This document shows, piece by piece, positions 26,268 through 39,469 of a DNA stretch of 64,000 bases. The stretch covers positions 186,001-250,000 of the forward strand of contig JAWRYS010001452.1 of NCBI GenBank assembly GCA_034769895.1. Reading direction: 5' to 3'. Under the pieces are notes generated by a model. That model ran no database searches. It saw only the letters and a program-made list of their open reading frames with translations, and was not told the DNA's origin. The first letter of the stretch is position 1. Each line of letters opens with the position of its first letter. The translations under genes and the position numbers were made by a program. The DNA is from Magicicada septendecula (taxonomy: Eukaryota > Arthropoda > Insecta > Hemiptera > Cicadidae).

Positions 26268-29200
26268 CACACAAAAATCACACACACAAAAAAGACGTAC
26301 ATATATCATAATATAATACCCCGCAAGCGCTTAGTTAATTAATATTAAAGCAACATTTTGGCTCACCTGAAGCTCTTTAAATGATCACGAACTCAGTTCA
26401 AAAGATGAATCTTAATTCATAACGCCGCCAGACCAGTGTCCCGTTTGAATGCAAAAGAAGAAATGAGGGCGAATGTCGATACCTGCGATCCCACGCGAAC
26501 AGAAAATTCACAAATCAGCTGAATGGCGCGGCATGCTTGATTACGTACACACACAATTATCGCCACGTCACGGTCAAGGTTAAACGATACAGTGAAGCCG
26601 TGGCTGCACAAGCAATCCTTGAACCCGTATACAGACGGCACAGTAGCCGCGACGTGCGCCGAATAATTTAAGCTTAAATAATTCGGCACACCCTCACCCC
26701 AAAAGGGCAACCTGGTTGCCCCAAAAGATCCACTCATTCGCAGTTCACATGACCGCCCAGGGTAATTCTCAGGACTCGAGCTCCCTTGGGTAACCTCAGG
26801 AAAATATCGCTCCTAGGAAGACAGAGGCTCAGGGTGAAAACGAAGGAAGAAGAAGTGAGAAGTGTAGTGTGTATGCCTGTGTGCATGTGGGTGTATCTGT
26901 GCAAATGTGTGGGAACTGCATGCTGACTTGATCAGGGTCAGCATACAGCGACAAGAGACAGGAGGAGAAAAGAAGAAAGACAAGTTCGGTAGCTCCCTGA
27001 GTTCTGACCTCCTAAGGCCTCCTACAATCAACAACTGAGACCCGAAAGCTGTCATTACCACCAGGAACTTCCTCTGTCCGCCCCTCCCAGGACTGAAAAT
27101 CTCAACCACACTGCGACAATCCCCAAGCGAGACCTCCCCGCCATGCCAACCCCACGGGACCGCCCCAACACGTCACCCTCTCTGGTGACCACCCCCTACC
27201 TCTCTTGCTACTCACATATTCATGCCCGAAGGCCAACAAGGTGCTACTGACCTTGATATGTGAGTACCACTTCTACAACCGTCCAGCTCGTGGACCGACC
27301 AGCCATGTGCAGCAAAACAAGGCATCATCAATCCTTGACACATGACTGGCCCACATCCCTACACTAGGGCGGACGGACCCGATTAGCAAGGCCGAGAAGA
27401 CCGCATCGAGGGCACGCGAACATCAATCTCTCAATCTCCACTTTCGAATACTTATCTCCCTACCTGAGGAGGTGGGGGGGTAACTTCTCTGCGGACAGCC
27501 AACACTCAGCCATACAACCGACGCCCAAACAACCCTGGGGACATCACCGGGAATGCGGCATGGTTCGGGCCAAACACTAATCCACATTGAATAACTGACC
27601 TACTTTTTATATCACTCGAACAGCTGGTCAGACAGAAAACAAATAAACTGGTCTTTGAATTTAGAAGTCGGGCGCGCAATTATAACATATAACGATATAC
27701 AATCTATCAGATAAGCAGGCAGCACGGCTTGAAATACTGTTACAGCTGCGGCTATCAGCTGGCCAAAGGTTATCTTTCGGATCGGCATACCTCATTCGCC
27801 TCACTATGTATTGAATCTAATTTTATAATCTTGTGTATATTCAATTTTTAAAATATCTCTCCCTTGCATAGTTTCATTTGAATACACACTCTCGCGAACA
27901 GGGCGATAACAAAAAACATAGTCATCCTTTCCCTACTGTCTTCCCAACTAACTTTTCATCGACCGACGCTCCATATGATACATTGCAAACAGATTATTCA
28001 ATTCAGGCTGCTGAATTATCACCCCCAAAATTTACATAACCAACACGACACAGACAACAATTCAACACGACATCACAACAAAAGAAGAGGAAAAACTTGA
28101 GTCGCATCAAGTGGCTTCAGGGTTCTCAAGTGGCTTCAGGGTTCCTTAACGAAGCGCGAGGGGAAGGGGAAAACGAAAAGCAGATCAATCTCCCCAACAC
28201 AAGAAAACAAACGACAACATTAGTACCGAATGTACATACATAAATAACACCACCCAATACCAAACGCTAGCATAATACCATCTATTAAATATACATACAC
28301 ATGTGTTGCGGAAGCAACATTCATGATGAACAATTCACAACTAATCCGCACTTTTAAAAATGACCGTACACAAGTAGTATGCATGGCCCGACCATGACCG
28401 CATTCTGCCAAATTAATATATATATATTCTGACCCGGATAATTCCGTAATGTGGAAACAGGTGAACAATCCCTGTCTAAGCGCAGACAGTAAAATCATAT
28501 CGGTTATCCTACAACCATGCAAGTCAATACGACACAGCTTAACAGGTCCCGACCAACTTCAACAAGGTCTGACAGCGTTGGGCCAGGTAAAAAAAATTTA
28601 GATGCACTAAACGTACTCAAAACCCCCTAAGGAAACCAAGCTACTCAAACAATCGTGTAAAGGCGTGTGTGACCTTCACATAGTTAGGTACCTATATACA
28701 TGTTGCGTCCGGTTTACATACATAAGATTCATATACACAAAACGACATTAACATTTTATAAAACAATTAACAGGAACAACACCAATAAAACCTTCCTTTA
28801 AATTAATTTCCTTGCTTAAACCTAAACAGATATATATATTATATTATTGGACTCTCCCTTACTGCCCCAGAATCTATCTAAACTGCCCAAATTACTCCAA
28901 ATTACTTGCAAGCCCTGTCACATTTCAGCCCATTGATCTAAACCACGCTCTGCTACCATTGAAACGTCCCCCTGGATTTTTTATAAAATTTTTGTTAAGT
29001 TTTTTTTTAATTTTTTTTTTTGTTTTTCTTTTTTTTCTCAGGGGTCGTTACTTAATTATTAAAACTAGACCTGCGGTCTAGACGGAAGAAAAATTGAGTT
29101 GAGCCCATCGTGACAGGACTTGCAATAAAACACTTGCTAACGATAACGGCTTTCATTAGTGTTCTCTTGTTATAATAATAACACCTTTATTACAATATGC

Positions 29201-30645
29201 ACGGCTATATTTTCCACTATCATTAATAAACGTGCATCTCTCCAATATTGAATAACAATTTGCAATATTAACAAAGAATTAATTTTGAATATAATTAATC
29301 AACAACAAATTATTCAAATACCTTTAAGTGCATTGCCTTCACATAAGCTGACATCACTAAGTATTAACCTTTATTCAAATGACTTTTCTAAATAACTTCT
29401 AATAAACAATTACTAAAGGTTGAATCTACAGAAACTTTATGAATTAAACTGACCCTCAAACAATGATACATCATGCCTAACAAGATCATGTAATATGCCG
29501 TTTTATACTTGCCAAATAAAATATTTCTCTTTTCCTTTTAAAATAAATTATGCATCACAGGATTAATACATGTATATACAGACATATATATCTTAATACT
29601 ATCACCATGCCTTACACACACCAGTTGCCCCATTAAGAAAAAATTTAAGGTGTCATACTACAAGAATTATACTGGCTCAATTCTGTAACAGCCCCCCTAA
29701 TAAGGACCTGTACCCACAAGAAGATTTAGGAAGGAACTACTCCATAGTTATTATCAATGCGTTAAGTACAAGTTGTTAATGGCATTTTATCTTCATAAGA
29801 AACAGTTAATTAAACTGCCCAACTACCAGTTTTAAATTATGCTAGGTCACTAATCACGACAAAGGCAAATGGTGTGCTATAAAATATAGCATAGTAATTG
29901 ACATTCTTCAACAGGTAGATTATTTAACTCTTTAATTACACTAGTCACTATAAGTCCACCGGACATGCTATAATAGACAGTTGGTCATTGAACATCTAAA
30001 ATTACGGTTGTGAAGATGTCTTTCATTTCATGTTTTAACTGCAATAGGTTGCTGTTTCTTTTTGTATTTTGTGGATTAAAATATAGGAAAGGTCCCACCT
30101 GTGCTTAGACGATTTGTTGTTACCCAGAATGCGCGCTGATGTTGACTGGGGTGTAACCACTGGTGTCTCCGAAATTCTGTGCTTCATTTCTTCCTTAGGG
30201 CAGTCATTTTGGGCTGGCAGTGTGGGGATTTCTCGAGGTCTGACGGCATTGGGGTGGTGCTGCGATAGTCTGCAGATGACGACCGATGTTCTGTCCCCAT
30301 CTTCGTTTTCCCCTTTTCCATCTCGGCTAGGCGGGAACCCTGGAAAACATTTTATTTGTAAGTAGCCGTCAGGAAACAATACCCTCACACAATTCTTTCT
30401 CGCCCCGGTAAGCACAGATCACAGACACACTCACTGTCACAATTCCATTCCGAAAATTAAGTGTCAACATAATTATTACTCCTCACAATTTCTCTTTAAA
30501 TTATCCACTTTTAGAATTAAATTATTTTTAACCTTAAATCTTTATTACTTTACATTGGAATATAGTTTTAACGGCAAGTTCTATTTAATTTTCATGCAAG
30601 CAAAGGCAAGTCGGCAACGTGCTCTTAACCATCCCAGACGCAACA
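26268..30645. repeat. Array A unit 7
   Basis: Complete 4378-bp unit with variant set II and the T form of the 349 site. It lacks the paired A markers present in units 6 and 8 and has no private change that I saw. It is effectively the array consensus. Confidence 0.95.
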
Positions 30646-33600
30646 CACACAAAAATCACACACACAAAAAAGACGTACATATATCATAATATAATACCCC
30701 GCAAGCGCTTAGTTAATTAATATTAAAGCAACATTTTGGCTCACCTGAAGCTCTTTAAATGATCACGAACTCAGTTCAAAAGATGAATCTTAATTCATAA
30801 CGCCGCCAGACCAGTGTCCCGTTTGAATGCAAAAGAAGAAATGAGGGCGAATGTCGATACCTGCGATCCCACGCGAACAGAAAATTCACAAATCAGCTGA
30901 ATGGCGCGGCATGCTTGATTACGTACACACACAATTATCGCCACGTCACGGTCAAGGTTAAACGATACAGTGAAGCCGTGGCTGCACAAGCAATCCTTGA
31001 ACCCGTATACAGACGGCACAGTAGCCGCGACGTGCGCCGAATAATTTAAGCTTAAATAATTCGGCACACCCTCACCCCAAAAGGGCAACCTGGTTGCCCC
31101 AAAAGATCCACTCATTCGCAGTTCACATGACCGCCCAGGGTAATTCTCAGGACTCGAGCTCCCTTGGGTAACCTCAGGAAAATATCGCTCCTAGGAAGAC
31201 AGAGGCTCAGGGTGAAAACGAAGGAAGAAGAAGTGAGAAGTGTAGTGTGTATGCCTGTGTGCATGTGGGTGTATCTGTGCAAATGTGTGGGAACTGCATG
31301 CTGACTTGATCAGGGTCAGCATACAGCGACAAGAGACAGGAGGAGAAAAGAAGAAAGACAAGTTCGGTAGCTCCCTGAGTTCTGACCTCCTAAGGCCTCC
31401 TACAATCAACAACTGAAACCCGAAAGCTGTCATTACCACCAGGAACTTCCTCTGTCCGCCCCTCCCAGGACTGAAAATCTAAACCACACTGCGACAATCC
31501 CCAAGCGAGACCTCCCCGCCATGCCAACCCCACGGGACCGCCCCAACACGTCACCCTCTCTGGTGACCACCCCCTACCTCTCTTGCTACTCACATATTCA
31601 TGCCCGAAGGCCAACAAGGTGCTACTGACCTTGATATGTGAGTACCACTTCTACAACCGTCCAGCTCGTGGACCGACCAGCCATGTGCAGCAAAACAAGG
31701 CATCATCAATCCTTGACACATGACTGGCCCACATCCCTACACTAGGGCGGACGGACCCGATTAGCAAGGCCGAGAAGACCGCATCGAGGGCACGCGAACA
31801 TCAATCTCTCAATCTCCACTTTCGAATACTTATCTCCCTACCTGAGGAGGTGGGGGGGTAACTTCTCTGCGGACAGCCAACACTCAGCCATACAACCGAC
31901 GCCCAAACAACCCTGGGGACATCACCGGGAATGCGGCATGGTTCGGGCCAAACACTAATCCACATTGAATAACTGACCTACTTTTTATATCACTCGAACA
32001 GCTGGTCAGACAGAAAACAAATAAACTGGTCTTTGAATTTAGAAGTCGGGCGCGCAATTATAACATATAACGATATACAATCTATCAGATAAGCAGGCAG
32101 CACGGCTTGAAATACTGTTACAGCTGCGGCTATCAGCTGGCCAAAGGTTATCTTTCGGATCGGCATACCTCATTCGCCTCACTATGTATTGAATCTAATT
32201 TTATAATCTTGTGTATATTCAATTTTTAAAATATCTCTCCCTTGCATAGTTTCATTTGAATACACACTCTCGCGAACAGGGCGATAACAAAAAACATAGT
32301 CATCCTTTCCCTACTGTCTTCCCAACTAACTTTTCATCGACCGACGCTCCATATGATACATTGCAAACAGATTATTCAATTCAGGCTGCTGAATTATCAC
32401 CCCCAAAATTTACATAACCAACACGACACAGACAACAATTCAACACGACATCACAACAAAAGAAGAGGAAAAACTTGAGTCGCATCAAGTGGCTTCAGGG
32501 TTCTCAAGTGGCTTCAGGGTTCCTTAACGAAGCGCGAGGGGAAGGGGAAAACGAAAAGCAGATCAATCTCCCCAACACAAGAAAACAAACGACAACATTA
32601 GTACCGAATGTACATACATAAATAACACCACCCAATACCAAACGCTAGCATAATACCATCTATTAAATATACATACACATGTGTTGCGGAAGCAACATTC
32701 ATGATGAACAATTCACAACTAATCCGCACTTTTAAAAATGACCGTACACAAGTAGTATGCATGGCCCGACCATGACCGCATTCTGCCAAATTAATATATA
32801 TATATTCTGACCCGGATAATTCCGTAATGTGGAAACAGGTGAACAATCCCTGTCTAAGCGCAGACAGTAAAATCATATCGGTTATCCTACAACCATGCAA
32901 GTCAATACGACACAGCTTAACAGGTCCCGACCAACTTCAACAAGGTCTGACAGCGTTGGGCCAGGTAAAAAAAATTTAGATGCACTAAACGTACTCAAAA
33001 CCCCCTAAGGAAACCAAGCTACTCAAACAATCGTGTAAAGGCGTGTGTGACCTTCACATAGTTAGGTACCTATATACATGTTGCGTCCGGTTTACATACA
33101 TAAGATTCATATACACAAAACGACATTAACATTTTATAAAACAATTAACAGGAACAACACCAATAAAACCTTCCTTTAAATTAATTTCCTTGCTTAAACC
33201 TAAACAGATATATATATTATATTATTGGACTCTCCCTTACTGCCCCAGAATCTATCTAAACTGCCCAAATTACTCCAAATTACTTGCAAGCCCTGTCACA
33301 TTTCAGCCCATTGATCTAAACCACGCTCTGCTACCAATGAAACGTCCCCCTGGATTTTTTATAAAATTTTTGTTAAGTTTTTTTTTAATTTTTTTTTGGT
33401 TTTCTTTTTTTTCTCAGGGGTCGTTACTTAATTATTAAAACTAGACCTGCGGTCTAGACGGAAGAAAAATTGAGTTGAGCCCATCGTGACAGGACTTGCA
33501 ATAAAACACTTGCTAACGATAACGGCTTTCATTAGTGTTCTCTTGTTATAATAATAACACCTTTATTACAATATGCACGGCTATATTTTCCACTATCATT

Positions 33601-35021
33601 AATAAACGTGCATCTCTCCAATATTGAATAACAATTTGCAATATTAACAAAGAATTAATTTTGAATATAATTAATCAACAACAAATTATTCAAATACCTT
33701 TAAGTGCATTGCCTTCACATAAGCTGACATCACTAAGTATTAACCTTTATTCAAATGACTTTTCTAAATAAGTTCTAATAAACAATTACTAAAGGTTGAA
33801 TCTACAGAAACTTTATGAATTAAACTGACCCTCAAACAATGATACATCATGCCTAACAAGAACATGTAATATGCCGTTTTATACTTGCCAAATAAAATAT
33901 TTCTCTTTTCCTTTTAAAATAAATTATGCATCACAGGATTAATACATGTATATACAGACATATATATCTTAATACTATCACCATGCCTTACACACACCAG
34001 TTGCCCGCTTAAGAAAAAATTTAAGGTGTCATACTACAAGAATTATACTGGCTCAATTCTGTAACAGCCCCCCTAATAAGGACCTGTACCCACAAGAAGA
34101 TTTAGGAAGGAACTACTCCATAGTTATTATCAATGCGTTAAGTACAAGTTGTTAATGGCATTTTATCTTCATAAGAAACAGTTAATTAAACTGCCCAACT
34201 ACCAGTTTTAAATTATGCTAGGTCACTAATCACGACAAAGGCAAATGGTGTGCTATAAAATATAGCATAGTAATTGACATTCTTCAACAGGTAGATTATT
34301 TAACTCTTTAATTACACTAGTCACTATAAGTCCACCGGACATGCTATAATAGACAGTTGGTCATTGAACATCTAAAATTACGGTTGTGAAGATGTCTTTC
34401 ATTTCATGTTTTAACTGCAATAGGTTGCTGTTTCTTTTTGTATTTTGTGGATTAAAATATAGGAAAGGTCCCACCTGTGCTTAGACGATTTGTTGTTACC
34501 CAGAATGCGCGCTGATGTTGACTGGGGTGTAACCACTGGTGTCTCCGAAATTCTGTGCTTCATTTCTTCCTTAGGGCAGTCATTATGGGCTGGTAGTGTG
34601 GGGTTTTCTCGAGGTCTGACGGCATTGGGGTGGTGCTGCGATAGTCTGCAGATGACGACCGATGTTCTGTCCCCATCTTAGTTTTCCCCTTTTCCATCTC
34701 GGCTAGGCGGGAACCCTGGAAAACATTGTATTTGTAAGTAGCCGTCAGGAAAAAATACCCTCACACAATTCTTTCTCGCCCCGGTAAGCACAGATCACAG
34801 ACACACTCACTGTCACAATTCCATTCCGAAAATTAAGTGCCAACATAATTATTACTCCTCACAATTTCTCTTTAAATTATCCACTTTAAGAATTAAATTA
34901 TTTTTAACCTTAAATCTTTATTACTTTACATTGGAATATAGTTGTAACGGCAAGTTCTATTTAATTTTCATGCAAGCAAATGCAAGTCGGCAACGTGCTC
35001 TTAACCATCCCAGACGCAACA
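30646..35021. repeat. Array A unit 8, mosaic and edge-diverged
   Basis: Complete 4376-bp unit. It carries A at about 31416 and 31481, as in unit 6. Its last third mixes sets: set II at the 2967-type and 3611-type sites, set I at the others. The T tract is shorter and reads GGTTTTC, and ACCAATG near 33335 is private. From about 34585 rightward private substitutions become frequent, nine by eye before the unit end, marking the start of the diverged array edge. Confidence 0.95.
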
Positions 35022-35446
35022 CACACAAAAATCACACACACAAAAAAGTCGTACATATATCATAATATAATACCCCGCATGCGCTTAGTTAATTAATATT
35101 AAAGCAACATTTTGGCTCACCTGAAGCTCTTTAAATGATCACGAACTCAGTTCAAAAGATGAATCTTAATTCATAACGCCGCCAGACCAGTGTCCCGTCT
35201 GAATGCAAAAGAAGAAATGAGGGCGAATGTCGATACCTGCGATCCCACGCGAACAGGAAATTCACAAATCAGCTGAATGGCGCGGCATGCTTGATTACGT
35301 ACACACACAATTATCGCCACGTCACGGTCAAGGTTAAACGATACAGTGAAGCCGTGGCTGCACAAGCAACCCTTGAACCCGGTATACAGACGGCACAGTA
35401 GCCGCGACGTACGCCGAATAATTTAAGCTTAAATACTTCGGCACAC
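35022..35446. repeat. Array A unit 9, partial and diverged
   Basis: First 425 bp of a ninth unit, cut at the junction with array B. It has seven visible differences from the interior copies in 425 bp: GTCGTAC, GCATGCGC, CCGTCTG, ACAGGAAA, an extra G in CCCGGTAT, ACGTACGCC and AAATACTTC. The copy of the 106-residue minus-strand frame loses its 5' part here because the junction removes it. Confidence 0.95.
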
Positions 35447-35450
35447 TGTT
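35440..35450. other. Junction between array A and array B
   Basis: Up to 35446 the sequence follows array A. From 35447 it follows array B in mid-unit phase. The C at 35446 fits both sides, so microhomology is at most about 1 bp. There is no target-site duplication or filler. The break lies 4 bp beyond the 30-bp palindrome copy at 35413-35442. It could be an ancient end-joining event or an assembly join; divergence on both sides favours a real junction. Confidence 0.85.
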
Positions 35451-38048
35451 TCACATTTAAGTAGCCATTACTGGATTTTTGTGGCTTCATACACAACATA
35501 TTTCATTGAGTCCCAAATTGTTATTTTGCATTTATAATTAGGTTTAATGTATCTGGATGTGTTTTAATTAGTAACAATTGTGTTATTCAATCTTACTTGC
35601 TAATTATTTGCTATTCATTTCCAATATAAAATAAAACATCTAGGCCTATGGTCTGTATAACTCTTACAGCCATATCCATTTCATAACTAACAGTTTATAT
35701 AATTCATTATTTCTTATTTGTTGTTCTGGTGCTAAACAATCTCACCTCTATTGAACTTTTTCCATTAAACTCACCTTATAACATGGGTATTGGATACAAA
35801 CTTATTTTCTAATGCTTTTTTCTCTCCCTTCCATATTAACACCATCTAATTACTTTTCTTTGTGAAACACACCTTTAAACTTTTACAATACATTTTTAAG
35901 TTATAACAATATTCTTTACTAGTCATCACAGTGAATATCACTACTTAGTGTTCATTATTCACTGATTAAATGTTCTATCCTAAATACTATTCATTGCAAC
36001 TTGTTAAATGTTATTGTTCACTCTTAAAATTAAAACATATTGTTCACTCTTAAAACTAAAACATAAGTAATTTTACTAAGTCTTTACCTTAGCCTACTCT
36101 CCTCTTACTATTTGTATGATAGACAATATTTGTATTTATTTTTCACTAGCACTTTCTTAAATTATTTAGTGTTCATTATAATTTATTAAGTGTTTCTTTA
36201 GTATTATATCACTAGTATAAATCACTTTCACTAATTCAACTTCCATTTATTTCTCATCATTTTATTCTCTTTCTTTACACACTATCTATATAACATTATT
36301 AATATTGTGTCTCTCTTAGTTAACAAATTACATATATCCCTAACTCTTTTGGTTAGTGTATTTTTATACATTGTTTCATATTACTGACGGTTCATAATTG
36401 TCATTTTATCAATACTAACATTCATTAATAGTTTTGTTTCTTAACCGAATTTCATTGTCTTTATTACTTTGGGTTACATTATTTCTCCCTTTTCTGTTTT
36501 TCATTACTTGTCTAGTTTTCTTGATGCGTTTCATCTTGTTTTCTTCCTCATGGGTTTGTTCTCTCTTGGTTTTCATTCTTCTTCTCCTTCCTTCGTCTTG
36601 TTTTCTTTATTTTGATTTCTTAGCTGGTTTCTCAACTGGTTTCTCAATTGGCCAATCTCTGGGGTTGGGTCAATGTCGTTTGTCTGTCAGTCTATCATTT
36701 TAGTTTCTTTGTTAATCACTTTCAGTTTATTACACCTCCTCCTTCCATGATAATTACCTTTTATTTATTTTTTACTATCCACATAATTTATTTATTCAAA
36801 CATAATATCATTTAGCATTTTTTATACATACTTATTGTTACCAAATTTATCTGAATTTGGTGATGTTATATAATGCTCTCCCACCAAAATTGATCATTTT
36901 ATAAAACGTGATTCTAAGTTTGATGAAATTATCAATTGTATCGTATCATTTTCTTCTTAAACTCTCCTGCTTCTCACTCGATTTTTTATGCTTAATTCTG
37001 TATCTTTTATTTCCTTTCTCCTGATTCTTTTCTTCGTCATTTTTTCTTATTGCGAACTGGCTTATTGATTTTATATTATAAATTATTCCCTATAAATCTT
37101 ATTTTCCCTAACTATCTTTACTCTGTAGTTGCAATCGATTCGGATGGGCTCTATTGGCTTACCTAACTCCGTCGTTCAAAACTACTCTTATTCTGAGATC
37201 AGGGGAACATCATCCCTGCTCAGTAAAATGATTGCTGGACTTATTCAACAGTCAATCTCAATTAATGAATCTTAAATATAGTCATCTCGTGACTCAACAT
37301 AATAATAATAATCATAACATTTGTTGGGAATCTTTTACCTTTGTACTTCATTATTGCTCAGTTCGAGTCATATATTTTTTCATCTTTCTTTATAGATACT
37401 ACTTGATAATACTTGAAGCATTGCTTTTTATTGATACAATTCACATTTTTATTCATTTTTAATTACTTTTCGTTTCATCTCAATTCATATTACAACTCTT
37501 AGAATGTTTGTTTTATTTATTTCGTTTTTTGATCATTGGTTTTCTTAATCTTACTTCCATTTCTTTCTAAATAGTATTGGAAGTTGGTCATTTTTATTGA
37601 TAGTATTTTTTTTTCATAACTTTTTAAATATCCTAGTAAGTTAGTGTTTCTTACTAGTTGGGAATGTTTTTAGCTTATTCCTTTATAGTATGTTTTGCTT
37701 TTTTGTGCATTACATTTTGGCTAAAGATTATTGTAACTTAATCTTATTTTGTTAGGAATGTTTTGTAACTTCACTCCATTATTATTAATTTTTATTCAAA
37801 GATTATAGTAAGTTATTGTTTTTTACTTTATGTGGATTCTTGGTAATTTTATTTCTCCCTTTTTTATGATTGGTCTAAAATATTCTCGAATTATCTGTGT
37901 AAGCTGTCCTTACATAACTTTTTTGAATTTTGAAATTCATTTTTTATATATATTTTTTCATTATTATTTATCAGTAAACTTTCTTGCTGAGATTATTCTT
38001 CCTTTTTATTCCAACTAACTTGGTGGGCCTTTTTAAATTGAATTCTTT
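35447..38048. other. AT-rich degenerate stretch of array B, no gene seen (unit 1)
   Basis: Strongly T-rich on the plus strand and A/G-rich on the minus strand, full of stops in all frames. It occupies where pol would be in a full retroelement, but no reverse transcriptase, integrase or protease motif is recognisable. Plus-strand frames at 36434-36703, 37232-37462 and 37830-38018 are hydrophobic only because the strand is T-rich. The stretch recurs at about 40946-43816, 46710-49582, 52477-55358 and 58257-61161, which also include the roughly 270 bp beyond each purine tract. Confidence 0.6.
36013..36064. repeat. 26-bp direct duplication in the array B spacer
   Basis: A 26-bp segment beginning ATTGTTCACTCTTAAAA occurs twice back to back with a single T/C difference. 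It is present in every array B unit, so it predates amplification. Confidence 0.9.
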
Positions 38049-39420
38049 TCAATTAAGTTTGATCGTCATAGTACTTTTTAAACTACTTAGGTAGGTTATC
38101 ATGAAATCAGTCCCCTTTTCCTCGGCGTTTATCTTCACTTGGTTTACCCATCGTCCATCATTTCCTCTGCATTTGTGGTTCGGATAACCTTGGTGTATAG
38201 AACTATTTTCTTCCTTGTTATATAGGTTTCTTCTGTTTTGTACCATGATTCTTCTAATATCATATGTTCAGTGGTAACCATGACTGCTTCCCTCATTTTA
38301 TTACGTGTTTCTTTATTCAGCATTTCTATTTCTAGTATACTCAAGTGTGTTAGATACCTTCTTGATTTGTGACACCCTATCTTCTTGTGAGTCCTGTCAA
38401 TTTTGTGTGATTTCCATTTTCTTATTGATTTGTTGAAGTTTTCCTCTGCTGGTTGGTTGTGAATTCCTTCTATAATTTCTCTCAAGGTCCTCCTACAATC
38501 TTTATATCTCATTAATTTGCTTTGGTCGGTAAGGGGTAAATTGAACACATCAATTAGTCCGTTCTTCATCATCTCCACTTCTTCTCTTGTTTTTAGTAGT
38601 TTCTTTTTATATATTTTTCCTATTTCCTTTGTTTTCTTGATCTTCTTAATTATTCGGTTCTTCTTTACTCTTCTCAGGTTGGTTTTTGTGTGCTTAATTT
38701 TCTCATTGTTTTTGTTATCTTTATTCCCAGAAAACAATACACCTTTGTCTTCTTTATTCTTCATTTCTCCATTGATACCGTCAGAAGTGTTGTATAGTGT
38801 TTCATTCAATTGTGTGAAACCACTATCTACTGTTTCATCAAGTTGATCTGCTGGGTATCTTGTCTCTTCCCATTTTTTATTCATCTCCGTTTTTGTCTGG
38901 TTGCTTTCTTTACGACATCCTTTGAAAATTAGTCTTATTTGCTGCTTCATTTCTTCTTTATTTTTCTCGTGGTCCTTCTCCAGCTGTTCCCTCAATTCTT
39001 CCTTCAATTCTTCGTTTCTTTGCTGAATTTCCTCATCAATCGTTGTTGTAATGTTTCATTATTCTTGTTAATGGTTTGTCTCAATTCTTCCTTCTGTTTC
39101 TGAAAATTGTCCTCCTGTTTTTTAAAATTTTCACTTGTTTCTTCCTTCTGTTTCTGAAAATTTTCGTTTGTTTCTTTCTTCATTCCGTCAAATTTATTGG
39201 TCATATTATTCATCATCTCCATTAATTTTAGTATGTTCGGGTCTCCTCTAACTTCTCCCTTGTCGCCCGCCTGTAATTCCATTTCTTCGTCTTGTGTTGG
39301 TTCTGTTGTGGTTATTGTTGTCTCCACTTCTTCAATCGGTGCTCCTTCCTCTTCTTCCCCTCTATTTTCTTCCATCTCCTTCTCCTTTGCCAACTTCTTT
39401 CCTAAATCTCTTGTGTGCAT
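38049..39420 (-). pseudogene. Fossil gag-like region, unit 1
   Basis: The minus strand encodes an acidic, Glu-rich start (MHTRDLGKKLAKEKEMEENRG) and then a long heptad-rich coiled coil with repeated NFQKQKEE-type segments, followed by a Lys-rich part. This layout is typical of the N-terminal part of gag from insect LTR retroelements. It begins about 50 bp downstream of the primer-binding-site-like sequence, where gag is expected. The open reading is interrupted, with at least two breaks, so it is a fossil. No zinc knuckle, protease or reverse transcriptase motif was recognised. Assignment is by layout and composition, not a database match. Confidence 0.5.
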
Positions 39421-39469
39421 CCTGATCTCCTTTCGTGACCGCCGCTAGAACTTCGTATCTTCCTTTTTT

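Larger units (their letters stand above)
1..35446. repeat. Array A: tandem satellite-like array, ~4378-bp unit, 8 complete copies plus a partial ninth
   Basis: The same sequence recurs head to tail with starts at 1, 4379, 8756, 13135, 17511, 21890, 26268, 30646 and 35022, all in one orientation. Copies differ by only a few bases per kb except at the right edge. The array is open at the left window end and stops abruptly at 35446, so the true length is unknown. I recognise no transposon ends, rRNA, histone, snRNA or tRNA sequence in the unit. It may be a long-unit satellite, a tandemly duplicated non-coding locus, or a tandem fragment of a gene. The unit phase used here is simply the window start. 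Confidence 0.97.

Noticed and set aside
1-35446. Array A as rDNA spacer, histone cluster, 5S or snRNA repeat
   Set aside because: No core sequence of any of these gene families was recognised on either strand.
36434-36703. Plus-strand 89-residue frame with apparent membrane segments, repeated in each array B unit
   Set aside because: The hydrophobicity follows from a T-rich strand. The sequence is antisense to the retroelement direction and starts from non-ATG codons.
38517-38846. Plus-strand 109-residue hydrophobic frame
   Set aside because: It is the antisense shadow of the Lys/Glu-rich gag-like region on the minus strand.
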